Shown here: positions 45,691 to 55,445 of the stretch, in pieces
How the letters are laid out: the number at the start of each line of letters is the position of its first letter
Numbering within the stretch: the stretch's first letter is position 1
Source of the DNA: Paralichthys olivaceus
Taxonomy: Eukaryota; Chordata; Actinopteri; Pleuronectiformes; Paralichthyidae
Direction of reading: 5' to 3'
Length of the DNA stretch: 64,000 nt
Assembly: GCF_024713975.1 (NCBI RefSeq)
Contig: NC_091102.1
Span: forward strand, 24,215,001 to 24,279,000
Program-made: the position numbers and the translations under genes
The notes under the pieces: generated by a model
What the model saw: the letters and a program-made list of their open reading frames with translations, nothing else
The model's database searches: none
What the model was told of the DNA's origin: nothing

Positions 45691-46004
45691 CTTGGTGAGA
45701 CAAACAAGGGGTGTTTGGATAAATTTACGAAGTGGGATGATTCAGACCTTTATGGATATTTTAAGGTCCTCATCAGTGCATAAAAGCAGAAGAGATCATT
45801 CTGTGCTTTGTTTCTCCTCAGAAACAGATCTCTGTCTGCTCGCTAAGCCTTAAAATGATGGAGTACATGACAATGGTTGTCCGATGGTGCCTTGTGCCAC
45901 AGCCTCACATCAATTTCCCCCCATCAGGTCTTGGGTGGAACATGAGCAGGTGGAACTGTACAGAAAATGAGACCCAGCATTTGATAGTTATTTGCGCTCA
46001 GTCT

Positions 46005-46689
46005 GAGCGATGTGGTCAAGGCTGACGGTCGATTTGTTCCATCTTGTTTTGACACAGCAGAAAAAAGGAATTACGTTAGATACGTCGTAGAGGTGGAACA
46101 GAGCAACAACGTCATCCTCACAGGTAATGTGATTCTGCATACTTGTATTGCAAACGGTAATGTCAAAGACATCGGTGTAGAATTGTAAAAGTAATTTTGT
46201 TTTATAATGTTTTCTCATAGGTCCAACACGTGTCGAAGATGAGACGGACAATGAAACTGAGGAAGCTGTCACCCCTTCGCCTGTTTCTGCTGCTACCAGA
46301 TTTCTGACTGTTGCCTGTCGTGTGGACATTTGTGTTGTCTGTCTTGTGTGAACAGCCTGGAAGACGCAGGTTCAGTCATGTGCAGTGTTTGCAGAACCAA
46401 AACATTCAAGTGGTTTGACATCAAGGGGTCCCAAGAATTGAATCCTGAATGTCAGGCATGCGGCAAGGTAAAAATTTGGCTTATCAAGTGTGGACATGTA
46501 ACATGCACATGCAACAGCAGCAGATGTGTTGTCTGTGATAGCCTATCACAGAACTTCGAAAGCTGTTTCCATCAACATCAGCATGAAAAGTCAGAGGTGA
46601 AATCCTTGAGGTTGTGGAAGCGCTTTATTGTATTTCTTTGTACATTTTGTGAGAATAGCACATCCATTGTACATAACACAATGGTATAA
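46005..46689 (+). pseudogene. RING-like cysteine-rich gene remnant, two exons
   Basis: First segment: KADGRFVPSCFDTAEKRNY and VVEVEQSNNVILT, ending at donor 46123 (CAG|GTAATG). It continues after acceptor 46220 in the same frame as an acidic stretch (VEDETDNETEEAV). One frame away it reads CFCC, then CGHLCCLSC and CSVC, a RING-type C3HC4 arrangement, then a second cysteine cluster (CQACG, KCGHVTCTC, CVVCDS). A one-base slip between about 46285 and 46335 separates the two parts, so the gene is broken or an alternative splice exists. RING proteins are usually E3 ubiquitin ligases. Its place inside the motif-framed element suggests cargo or an accessory protein. I do not recognise the family. 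Confidence 0.45.
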
Positions 46690-47113
46690 ATGACCAGAAT
46701 AGATAAATAAACCGTTATAACAATGAGGAACTGTACATCTGTGAGAATAACACCATTCATTGTACATGACACAATAGTATAAATGACCTGTAATAAATAA
46801 ACCATTATAACAGTGAGACACGCGTGTTGGATTCTATGTCGTTGTATGTAATATGATGCCTCGGGGCCAGCCGAGTCATCCGCGGTCTGCAACTTCTCAA
46901 AAGAGCTCCCCTCAGGAACTTCTCAGCTTCTGTCTTGCTTTTGTGTAACAAAAAAATTGTATGGGAGATAAACTATCTTGGTTATTGGCAGAATGCCAGG
47001 TTTTCTTTTTGGTTGGATAAAGGGTGTGTGATTGGACAAAAGATGTGGTAGTAAAGAAAAGGAAGGATGAATGAAAAACTCTGGTCGGAGTAATGACGTC
47101 TGGTCGGATAAAG

Positions 47114-47193
47114 GAGTTTCTTTATTTATTTCCACATTTATTTATACAATTATTTACTTATTTATACTTAGGTCATTTCTCGTCCTCCATACA
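47114..47193. repeat. AT-rich MITE-like repeat, right half
   Basis: TTATTTCCACATTTATTTAT ... then GTCATTTCTCGTCCTCCATACA, the inverse of the start of the repeat at 28807. Confidence 0.7.
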
Positions 47194-47202
47194 CTGAAGG
47201 AA

Positions 47203-47930
47203 GAGAGTGAGCATTCAAAAGACCATATGTAGTCAAAACTCTACTTTATCCGTGTCATTTCATTATGGCACTCTCAAAATGTCATATTTAGAGAGAGCGG
47301 TGAGTTTACTCAGCATCAGGGGAAAAAACTGTACAACCCTGACATAATTAATGAAGGAAATGATTGAAAATTCAAATATTTTTTTTTTCTTGCAATACTA
47401 GGACAAAATGACACCTTCAGTTTATTTTCCCTGCACAATAAAACAGTTGAAGGAATTCCAGAGTGTCAATGGTCACAAAGCAACAAAACTGTGGATTATG
47501 GTGATGATTCTCTTTGCTGCCAGCAGATGGTGCTGTTGCTCCTGCTTCAGAGGAGACACATCTTGGAAAGAGCAGGAAAGACTGTTCATCAAAGAAAAAA
47601 AGAATATGGAACCCTCACATCATCACTGAAAGGTGAGAGTGAGCATTCATCAGATTTGTTTCTAATCAAAACACTACTTTATTCATGTTTTATTAACATA
47701 TCATTTTCAAATTGTCTTATTTGGAGAGAGCGATGAAAGAGCAGGGAGTTTACTCTGCATCAGGGAAACAACTGGAAATGAAACACTGACAATATTGCTG
47801 AAGGTCATTTTTGAAAATTGTAATGATTTTTTTCTTGCAACAATATGACAAAATTGCACCTTGAGCTTGTTTTTCATGAACAATTGCAAAGCAATAGAAC
47901 CATTGATGATGGTGATGATTCACATGTATA
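47203..47930. repeat. Degenerate direct repeat, period about 429 bp
   Basis: GAGAGTGAGCATTCA occurs at about 47203 and 47632. Each is followed by related sequence (ACTACTTTAT, GGAGAGAGCG.TGA, GAGTTTACTC.GCATCAGGG, TTTTTTTCTTGCAA, ATTATGGTGATGATTC). Clear but diverged. No coding pattern convinces me. Confidence 0.75.
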
Positions 47931-47957
47931 AAGGAGGTATTGTGGGTGGAGTCAATC

Positions 47958-47984
47958 GCTTACGGCCATACCACCCTGAACACG
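47958..47984 (+). pseudogene. 5S rRNA nucleotides 1-27
   Basis: GCTTACGGCCATACCACC followed by CTGAACACG is the start of vertebrate 5S rRNA. It then changes abruptly to GCGCATGCG. The end point AACACG (nt 22-27) is also where the 5S copy at 29771 begins. Confidence 0.85.
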
Positions 47985-48139
47985 GCGCATGCGTTACAGT
48001 CAGGTGACACTATTTTGAATTTCACGGACGTTGAGCACCGCGGGTGACTCAGCTCCGTTCTCTTCTTTTTCCTTTTTTTCCCCTCTCCTGGACTTTTCAA
48101 TGAGCAAACATATATAAATACAGCCAAGGACTGAGTGAT

Positions 48140-49620
48140 AACATCAAACAAAACCGAGTTTATACATGTCTGTCCGTGTCAACATCACATTAAACAACAA
48201 TTTAAATCATATGGGTAAAAAAATAAAGATAGTCCTAAAATCTTGGACGAGATTCGAAACGACGAGTTGAAGCAGTTTGAGCTTCTGGCCTGATGACGAT
48301 CTCATTACGCCATGGAGCCGCTGAAAAGTTCTGTGCGCTTCTCCTCAATCAAGCGCTTTTTACTCTATCAGGTGTATCACACCAGATGTGGTTTGAGGAA
48401 ACACCCATGTCATCTGGTGATAGTCCGAACACAGATTAAACACTGCATACTTATTAACAGGCTTCACAAACTGATGACCATCATTCATAGGAGAAACATG
48501 GAGTTATGGAGAATACACACGCGTGGCCAGCTCCACGCAAAGTGCCTTTGTATGACGCTGGTGATCATTTACAATGCGCACACACCAAACACCTGTCACA
48601 TGAAAACATGCCTCACATGAACAACAAGGTGGAAGCTCGCGCGGTGTTTGTGTGAGTAAAGTTGATGATCGTGCTTGTGTTGGATGTGTTTAGCTTCATG
48701 TGTCCTCCGACTCTCGCTGCTGGTTAAAGTCAGCAGACGTGATCTTAAAAGATGTGCTCGATGTTCTCGACCATGAGGTTCAGTCCTCGGAGAATGAAAA
48801 CAACCCAAACGCTCATCAGAACACGAGTGTGTTTGTTTTTCGTAGTTTCTGTATTGCCAGTGTTGTTTATCTGTGTGTGATCCACAGATGATCTGTCTGA
48901 ACTGAGTCGAGTGTGTTGTGAACGTGACACGTGTGACGAGGCAAATGTGGAAAACGAACTAAACGACTTCATGGTCGAACAACGTGTTGTGTATTTCTTC
49001 TCTTCTGTCAGATGACTACGTGCTTTGTTGGGGCTGTGTCACTCGAAGGAGTAAATAAAGTACCCTGTGTAACTATGACAACTCTGGCAAATTATAATTA
49101 TAATTATTATTATTATTGGGGCTAAATATAAATGTGAGTAAAATCCCACCACGGGAGTAGATACGCTGTGCTCCACATAAAAATGCCTCACGTAAACGTG
49201 GTGACGCTACCCACTATGCCACTGATCTGGCTGAGGAAGCATTATCACCTTTACGTTCTGATGACTGTTCTGATGACTGTGGAGTCTGCGAACCACTCAC
49301 CATGTGTTACTGTTTCAGCGAATACACCCAGGTTACCTTGTGACAGTCACAACTCAACTGTACACTCAGCATTATCGTTCATACGTCACACATTTGGACC
49401 CTGCTGCGCTTGTGTGTTTAAAACAGTACGACATCATGAAAAATTGCTATACAGAAAAGCCACCATTATTATGCGTCTTTACTATTAGTGCGCGTTTCGT
49501 GTGCTCGTTGATACCTTGGTTGGTGTGATGCAAGAATACAAACACAAATAGCGAGAGGCTTGTAACAGACACAACACAAATGCACACCTGCGCACGCATC
49601 TTCACCAGCAGGATTGTATT
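48140..49620 (+). repeat. Left inverted arm
   Basis: Matches the complement of 59288-60886 nearly base for base over long stretches, for example GTTGTGTATTTCTTCTCTTC and CACCTGCGCACGCATCTTC. An (ATT)n/(TTA)n run sits near 49090. The left arm retains about 115 bases (48300-48410) that the right arm has lost. Confidence 0.95.
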
Positions 49621-49724
49621 TGCCAATCACTTACTTGTCATTGTATTCAAACCATTCACACCTGGTGGTGGCAAAACCTATATATATTCCTTGTTCTGCT
49701 CTCTTAATGTGTAGAGAGTAAGGA
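49621..49724 (+). promoter_or_regulatory. Putative Ginger promoter region
   Basis: Between arm and microsatellite lies CCTATATATATTCC (about 49679), a TATA-like box, then CTCTCTTAATGTGTAGAGAG. Without the LINE insertion this would lie a short distance before the gene start at 55446. Confidence 0.4.
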
Positions 49725-49793
49725 GACAGAGAGAGACAGAGAGAGACAGAGAGAGACAGAGAGAGACACAGAGAGATAGAGAGAGAGAGAGAG
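49725..49793. repeat. (GA)n microsatellite, left of LINE
   Basis: GAGACAGAGAGAGACAGAG-type tract ending in pure GA just before the LINE tail. Its partner tract is at 55357-55400, so the LINE sits inside one original GA/TC tract. Confidence 0.9.
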
Positions 49794-49898
49794 TTAGATT
49801 TTTTTTTTTTTTTTACAAAAACACTTTATTTACATATTTTCATTTGTACAGGTTTTTAAAATAAAGTGTTCATGTAATTAGAATAATTTAAAAATACA

Positions 49899-52800
49899 TC
49901 AAACAGTTAAAAAGTGTGGAAAAGACAGCTCATCATCATTTACGGTGCAGATTATGTTTTTAAAACACCAGCATTTTTTAAAAGACTCGAGATCAGAGAT
50001 ATGTTTATAAAAGTTGAACTCGAGTCTGAGTCTTGCTCGGAGGTTTGTCACCCACACTGCCATTGCTTCCTGCCCTTCCCTGTTTTCCACCCTGTGTTTA
50101 CGGCTGATATAAATTGCCAGTTTGGCTTCACCTGAGAGGAAGTTAAGGAGCTGCCACTTCTCTTTATTAAAATTCTTGTAGCCAGCTCCCATGATAAAAA
50201 CCTTCTCAGTAAAAATAACGTTAAAAAGACTAAAAAACCATGGTTAAAAGAGAGAAGAGACTTGTGAGTCTCTTGCACTCTGTAAAAACGTGATAGACAG
50301 TCTCACGTTTATATAAAACGCCACTGTGGGCTGGGTCTATTTTCACCCCACCTCTGTGTCCACACAGTGGGGGGCCTGTTGCTCAGTCGGGACTGGTGGA
50401 TGCTCTTTACACAGTTCCTGTAGAGGGTTTTTTTGTCACCTCTGTGTATGGTTAGTTTTTGTTTATTTACTACAGTGAGTAGGGGGCCGGTCTTCTCCCC
50501 CAGCCCTGGGCTCAGGATGATATCAGGGTAGGGGTCTGCAGCATCAGGTTTGATTTCTTTGCTTTGGTGGCCCCTCAGGAGGCTCTTTTCTTCTTCGGAG
50601 AGCCTCTGGGTCCAGAGTTCAAGGATCCTCTGGGCCACCCGGAGAGACTGCAGCCCCAGCAGAGAGCCCAGGGCCTGGGTGTTGGTCAGTGTCGGCCCCA
50701 CTGCATCCACCAGCTGCTGTAGGGTCAGGGTTCCAGACCGGATCAGCGCCGCCATCAGGCCATGTGTTGTTTTGTTGCTGACGTCCAGTCTGGCTCCATT
50801 GACGAGGGGTTCTCTCAACAACCAGTGCAGAGAGTTGGCTTCTGGGAACCTTTTATGGTTAAAAAGGGCCCATGACTTAAAAACACCTTGATAAAAAGGA
50901 GGTAACATAGTTAGTTTTAAAAATTTAGGATCAGTTAAAAACAGAGCATCATCCAACCCCAGCTTATTGGCACGCCTCAGGATGCTGCTGGCCACATCTC
51001 TCCACACCAGATCTGCCAGACCTGTGAGGTACCTTTGTATGAATTGGAGTCTAAAAGTGGCAGTCCGGCTGGCCAGGTGGACAAGGCCCTGTCCCCCCTC
51101 CTCTCTGTCTAAAAACAGCACTCCCTGTGGCACCCAGTGCAGACCACACCAGAGGAAGTCAACCATCTTCCTCTGGATTTCTGCGAGTAAGCCTGGGGGG
51201 GGGGTCTACACAGGTTAGTCGGTGCCACAGCTGGGATGCTACTAAGTTGTTTAAAACCAGAACTCTACCTCTAAGAGACATCTGGGGGAGCAGCCATTTC
51301 CAATTGTTGAGTTTGTTTTGAATTTTTTCTGTGACGGTCTCCCAGTTCTTCTTCATTATGTGGTCTGCTCCTAAAAACACCCTGAGATATTTTAAACCTC
51401 CTTTCTTCCACTCCAGATTTTAGGGGAGAACCGGGAGACCACTGCGCCACTCACCGACAGCAAGGGCTTCGCTTTTTTTCCAGTTGACCCTCGCTGCCGA
51501 TGCCAAGCTAAAATCCTTGATAATGTCTACTAAAACGCCAACCTCCATTTGGTTCTTAATAAAAACTATAAGATCGTCTGCGTAGGCAGATAAAATCATG
51601 TTTCTACTAAAACCAGGATAAAAGAACCCTTGAAGGTTGGAACGTATTTTGTGGAGGAGAGGTTTCAGGGAGAGAGCGTAGAGCATCCCTGACAGAGCGC
51701 AGCCCTGCCTGACACCTCTACACACTCTAAAAGGAGCACTCAGACTGCCGTTGACCTTCAGCACACTCTCAACATCACTGTACAGCACCTTGATCTTAGC
51801 TATGAAGCCAGCGCTGAACCCAAACTTCTCCATCACTTTCCACAGGACGCTGTGTTCAACACGGTCAAAAGCCTTTTCTTGGTCTATGGAAATGAAACCA
51901 GTGTTTGCACCTAATGAACTAGAGACATCCAAAACATCTCGAATCAGGTGGACATTGTCCACCATGGACCTGCCGGGGACGCAGTAGGTCTGGTCCCGAT
52001 GGATGACCTGCTCCATAGCCTTTCCCAGCCTGGAGGCCAATACTTTGGACAGGAGTTTGTAATCCACACAGAGCAGTGACACAGGGCGCCAGTTTCTGAT
52101 GTCCTGCAGGTTCCCCTTTTTGGGCAGTAGTGTGAGGACTGCCCTCCTGCAGGACACTGGCATGGAACCAGAGGCCAGACACTCATTAAAAACCTCTGAG
52201 ACATCCTTTGCGAGGATGTCCCAGTAGGCCTTATAAAATGTTACTGTGAGGCCATCAATGCCAGGAGCTCGCCATCCCTGCATGCCCTGCAGGGCGGTCA
52301 GTAGCTCCTGCATCTGGAGGGGGCCCTCGAGCTGTGAGTTGGTCTCTGCAGAGACCTGGGGTAGTCCCCTGCAGTAACCTTCCAGGAGCGCCGGCTCCTC
52401 CTTGTACTCGGTGGAGTATAAAAGTTGATAAAAGCTCACAGCCCGCCCTCGTATCTGGCTTGGTTCCGTCAGTTCTTGCCCCGTGTCAGACAGCAGTGCG
52501 TGGATTACTTTCCCCTGCCCGTTCTTTTTCTCCAGGCTGAAGAAATAGCTAGAGGGAGCATCCATCTCTGTGATGTTCTGGAACCGGGACCTGACCAAGG
52601 CGCCCTGTACTTTACTGTCCAGCAGGTCGGCTAAAGCCATTTTTTTCTCTTTGAGGCTTTCAATATAACCTCGATTTCCGGTGGACTCACTTAAATGTTC
52701 TAGTTCCACTATGTCGGTCTCTAGATCCTTCATAGATCTGGTGCTATCTCGTGTGATGTTTAGTGTGTGCTGTTGACACAATAGTCTTATTTGTGTCTTA

Positions 52801-53747
52801 CCATGATCCCACCACTGCCTAAGATTGTTAAACTCGCCCTTCCTCTGTCTAAAAACACCCCAGAAATAAATAAAGACCTCTCTAAAACTCCTATCAAATG
52901 TTAAAACAGAATTAAAATGCCAATAAGCAATTTTGGGTAAAATGTTCCTGATAAAAACATGAGATAAAATGAGAGAATGATCAGTAAAACCAGCAGGCAT
53001 AATGACACAACTCTTAAAAATGTTAAAATTATGTTTAAAACAATAAATACAGTCTAGTCTGGCTAAGGAGACCCTGCTCTCTCTGAAGTGGGACCAGGTG
53101 TACTGTCTGGAGTCTGTGTGCATCCTCCTCCACACATCCACCAGGCCGTGAGAGCGGACCAGCTGCTTCAAGGCGTGCTGAGAGGCTGCATGAGGCTCTG
53201 TGTGGTTCCGATCTAAAATCGCATCTTCAGTGCAGTTACAATCCCCCACCAAGAATAAAAAATCCTCCGTAGAGCAACCATTTAAAACGTCATTTACTTT
53301 GACTAAAAACTGCTTCCTCTCTGCACCAGATGTTGGAGCATAAATGTTGATAAAAACAGCAGCAAAATGGTCGAACTGAGCTTTGACTAAAAGAAGCCTC
53401 CCCTCAATAAAATGTTGGACCTCCAGTGCCTTGGGTTTAAAAGCCCGTGAGAAGAGGAAGCCCACTCCTCCACTGAGGGAGGTGTTGTGACTTAAAATGG
53501 CTTCCCCTTCCCACTCCCTCCTCCAGTCAGACTCATTATTAAAATCACTATGTGTTTCTTGTAAAAAGAAGACATCTATTTTTTTCATTTTGGCTGATTC
53601 ATAAATAAAATGTCTTTTCTTTTGGTCTCTTGCACCGTTTACGTTTAAAACACCTATTTTAAAAACATCCATAGTGGTTGAGATGCTAAAGACTATAATA
53701 GAAAACAATAAGTTAATTAAAACACACATTGCTGCCTTTTCCATCAC
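49899..53747 (-). pseudogene. LINE ORF2: endonuclease and reverse transcriptase
   Basis: Starts at about 53747, overlapping the end of ORF1 by some 35 bases in another frame. Endonuclease motifs: LNVNGARD, FLQETHSDF, VFINIYAPTS, LVGDCNCTED, LDCIYCF, TDHSLILSH. RT motifs: LPKKGNLQDIRNWRPVSLL, FISIDQEKAFDRVEH, GVRQGCALSGMLYAL, LSAYADDLIVF. The frame stops at 51422-51420 after GLPVLP, then shifts at a G-run near 51194-51203 and again near 50300. Downstream pieces (MVDFLWCGLHWVPQGVLF, RILELWTQRLSEEEKSLL, ending near 49899) complete the usual C-terminus. It is a recent but inactive copy. Confidence 0.9.
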
Positions 53748-55150
53748 TGCTCAGTTGTTTTTTTGCTTTGAGCACAAGTTTCTTTAATCTAAAAACCTCC
53801 TGATCTGCAAGGCCAGACTCTTCCCTCTGGCTCATGTGGAGTCTGGCCGAGGAAATAAAAGGACCTAAGTCTGGGAAGTGTTCTTCCACCTTCACCCCGT
53901 GTTGGTTTTTGGTTTGATGTAGGAAATGTTTTAATTTTTCTCCAGTGAACATTTTCTTTTTTTGACTGCTGTTAAAACTTGGGACATCGCTGCTGTCAGA
54001 CACACACTCATTCTCACTTTCATCACTCTGATTTTCCTCCACTTTGCTGTTTTTTGCTTCGTTGGTTGCACCTCTGGTTGATCTCCTGCGTTTCATTGTT
54101 TGCTTTGGTTTTACTGCTTTTTCTGCCTCTTCCTCCATCTCAGCCTCCTCCACCTGTTCACTCCATGGTACACTACTCTCTCCAGTTTTATTTCCTTTAT
54201 TTACATTGATTTCTCCACCCTTCCCTTGCTGCTCACTCTTTTCTTCACCCCCTTTCCTTTCCTCCTCACCTGTCTTCTCCTCCACCTGTTTCACACACAC
54301 CCCACTCCCACCACTTTCTTCTTTTCCTCTACCTCACCCAAAACACCCTCCTCACCCAAAATACCGTCCACCCTCACACCCTGTGCATTAACAGAACTCA
54401 CCCTATGTGTCGGGTCGGCCACAGCGACGGGTCTCCGCGGAGCGACCGGCCCCCTGGGCGGAAGGTCCGCCGCCGCGGGAGCGGCGCCCCAGGTGGGAGC
54501 CCTCCGCCGCTCCGGTGCCGGTGGAGCGGCGGGGGCTCCAGCGTCTGCAGCCGCCCCCGGGCCGGGTGGAGCCGGGTCGCTCCGTCTCGGACAGGCTCTC
54601 ACCGTGTGTCCCTCCTCTCCACAACCGAAGCACTTCATCACCGATGAAGTGGCAAAAATCACGTAGTCGTAATCATCTACTTTAACGTGGAAGCAAAGGT
54701 TGAGCTCCTTGCTCCGGTTGTTAAGTATCATATACAGTTTTCTCCGGTGAGACACCACGTGTTTCAGTAATGGAGACTTACATCCAGACAACATCTTGCG
54801 GATCGGGGACGCCACCTTCCCGTGTCTGGACAGCTCTCTGCTGAGGAACTCATCGTTTATGAAGGGGGGGACGTTCGACAGGACTACCTTGGTGGCGGGT
54901 TGGGACAGAGGTAGCACCTTGTACGAAAACGCCGTTCACGGTGATTCCTGTCTCGACGACCGAGTTCACCTTCTACACTCGGTCTAGGAAAACAACCACG
55001 GCACTGTTCATTAGAGCGGCCGACACGACACCGCCGTGGCCGACCTTCTCCCCCACAGCGAGGCTGAGGTCCTCCACGCTGCAGGGGAAGGTGGCAGAGA
55101 TCTTAACACCGTGTTTGCGGGTGAGATGTTAAAAACTCCCGCTAGACATG
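53713..55150 (-). pseudogene. LINE ORF1: CCHC nucleic-acid-binding protein
   Basis: Pieces in order: VEDLSLAVGEKVGHGGVV and MNSAVVVFLDRV, a TAG, VETGITVNG; then, after a shift near 54915, KVVLSNVPPFINDEFLSREL, MLSGCKSPLLKHVVSHRR and a CCHC knuckle (CFGCGEEGHTVRAC). A Pro/Ala-rich GC-rich stretch (54406-54600) follows, then, after another shift near 54300, a Glu/Lys-rich tail ending at 53713. This is the usual ORF1 layout of fish Tx1-clade elements. At least one stop and two indels break it. Confidence 0.8.
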
Positions 55151-55356
55151 GCGCCTGCCACGTACCGGCAAGACGCAGGTGAGGGGAAACACACAAATAC
55201 ACCAAACACTAAACTGCAAACTACTGTGAGATAATGTGATTATTGAACTATGTGAGAAATATAACATTAAATAGTGAGAAAATAAGGCAAATGAAACGAT
55301 TTAACGCTAGACACCACCACCAGCTCTCAGCTCCAAACACACTCACTCCGCCATGA

Positions 55357-55400
55357 CAGAGAGAGAGAGAGAGACAGAGAGAGAGACAGATAGAGAGATA
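55357..55400. repeat. (GA)n microsatellite, right of LINE
   Basis: AGAGAGAGAGAGAGACAGAG continuing to GATAGAGAGATAG. It lies 46 bases before the Ginger start codon and is the right part of the tract split by the LINE. Confidence 0.9.
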
Positions 55401-55445
55401 GATAAATAGATATACATAGTATAGTAGTATTTAGATTTAATCAAA

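Larger units (their letters stand above)
45496..47113 (+). mobile_element. Possible DNA element framed by TTTATCCGACCA-like motif clusters
   Basis: Six forward copies of TTTATCCRAYCA or its TATCCAACCAGA variant lie at about 45497-45632. Four reverse-complement copies lie at 47011-47112 (GGTTGGATAAAG, TGATTGGACAAA, CTGGTCGGAGTAA, CTGGTCGGATAAA). The outermost pair shares GACCAGACGTCATT.CTCCGACCA in inverted orientation. Inverted, repeated terminal motifs around a gene-like core suggest a transposon with subterminal repeats. No transposase is recognised. Confidence 0.5.
49794..55356 (-). mobile_element. Tx1-clade LINE in a GA/TC repeat (Kibi-like)
   Basis: About 5.6 kb on the minus strand: 5' end at the GA tract at 55357, ORF1, ORF2, 3' UTR and an A-tail (T-run at 49799-49815 on plus). 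It looks nearly full length. Fish Tx1-clade Kibi elements are reported to insert specifically in TC repeats, which fits this location. Both ORFs carry lesions. Confidence 0.8.

Noticed and set aside
29672..47984. An 18-kb inversion with both breakpoints in one 5S rRNA gene
   Set aside because: Geometry would allow it, but both halves include AACACG, and the first is joined to a LINE-like tail, so two separate target-site events fit better.
48700..48972. Mirror-image open frames of 63-75 codons in both arms as genes
   Set aside because: They exist on both strands of an inverted repeat, show no domain and are not spliced to anything recognisable.
54405..54685. Plus-strand GC-rich open frames
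   Set aside because: They are complements of the Pro/Ala-rich part of the minus-strand LINE ORF1.
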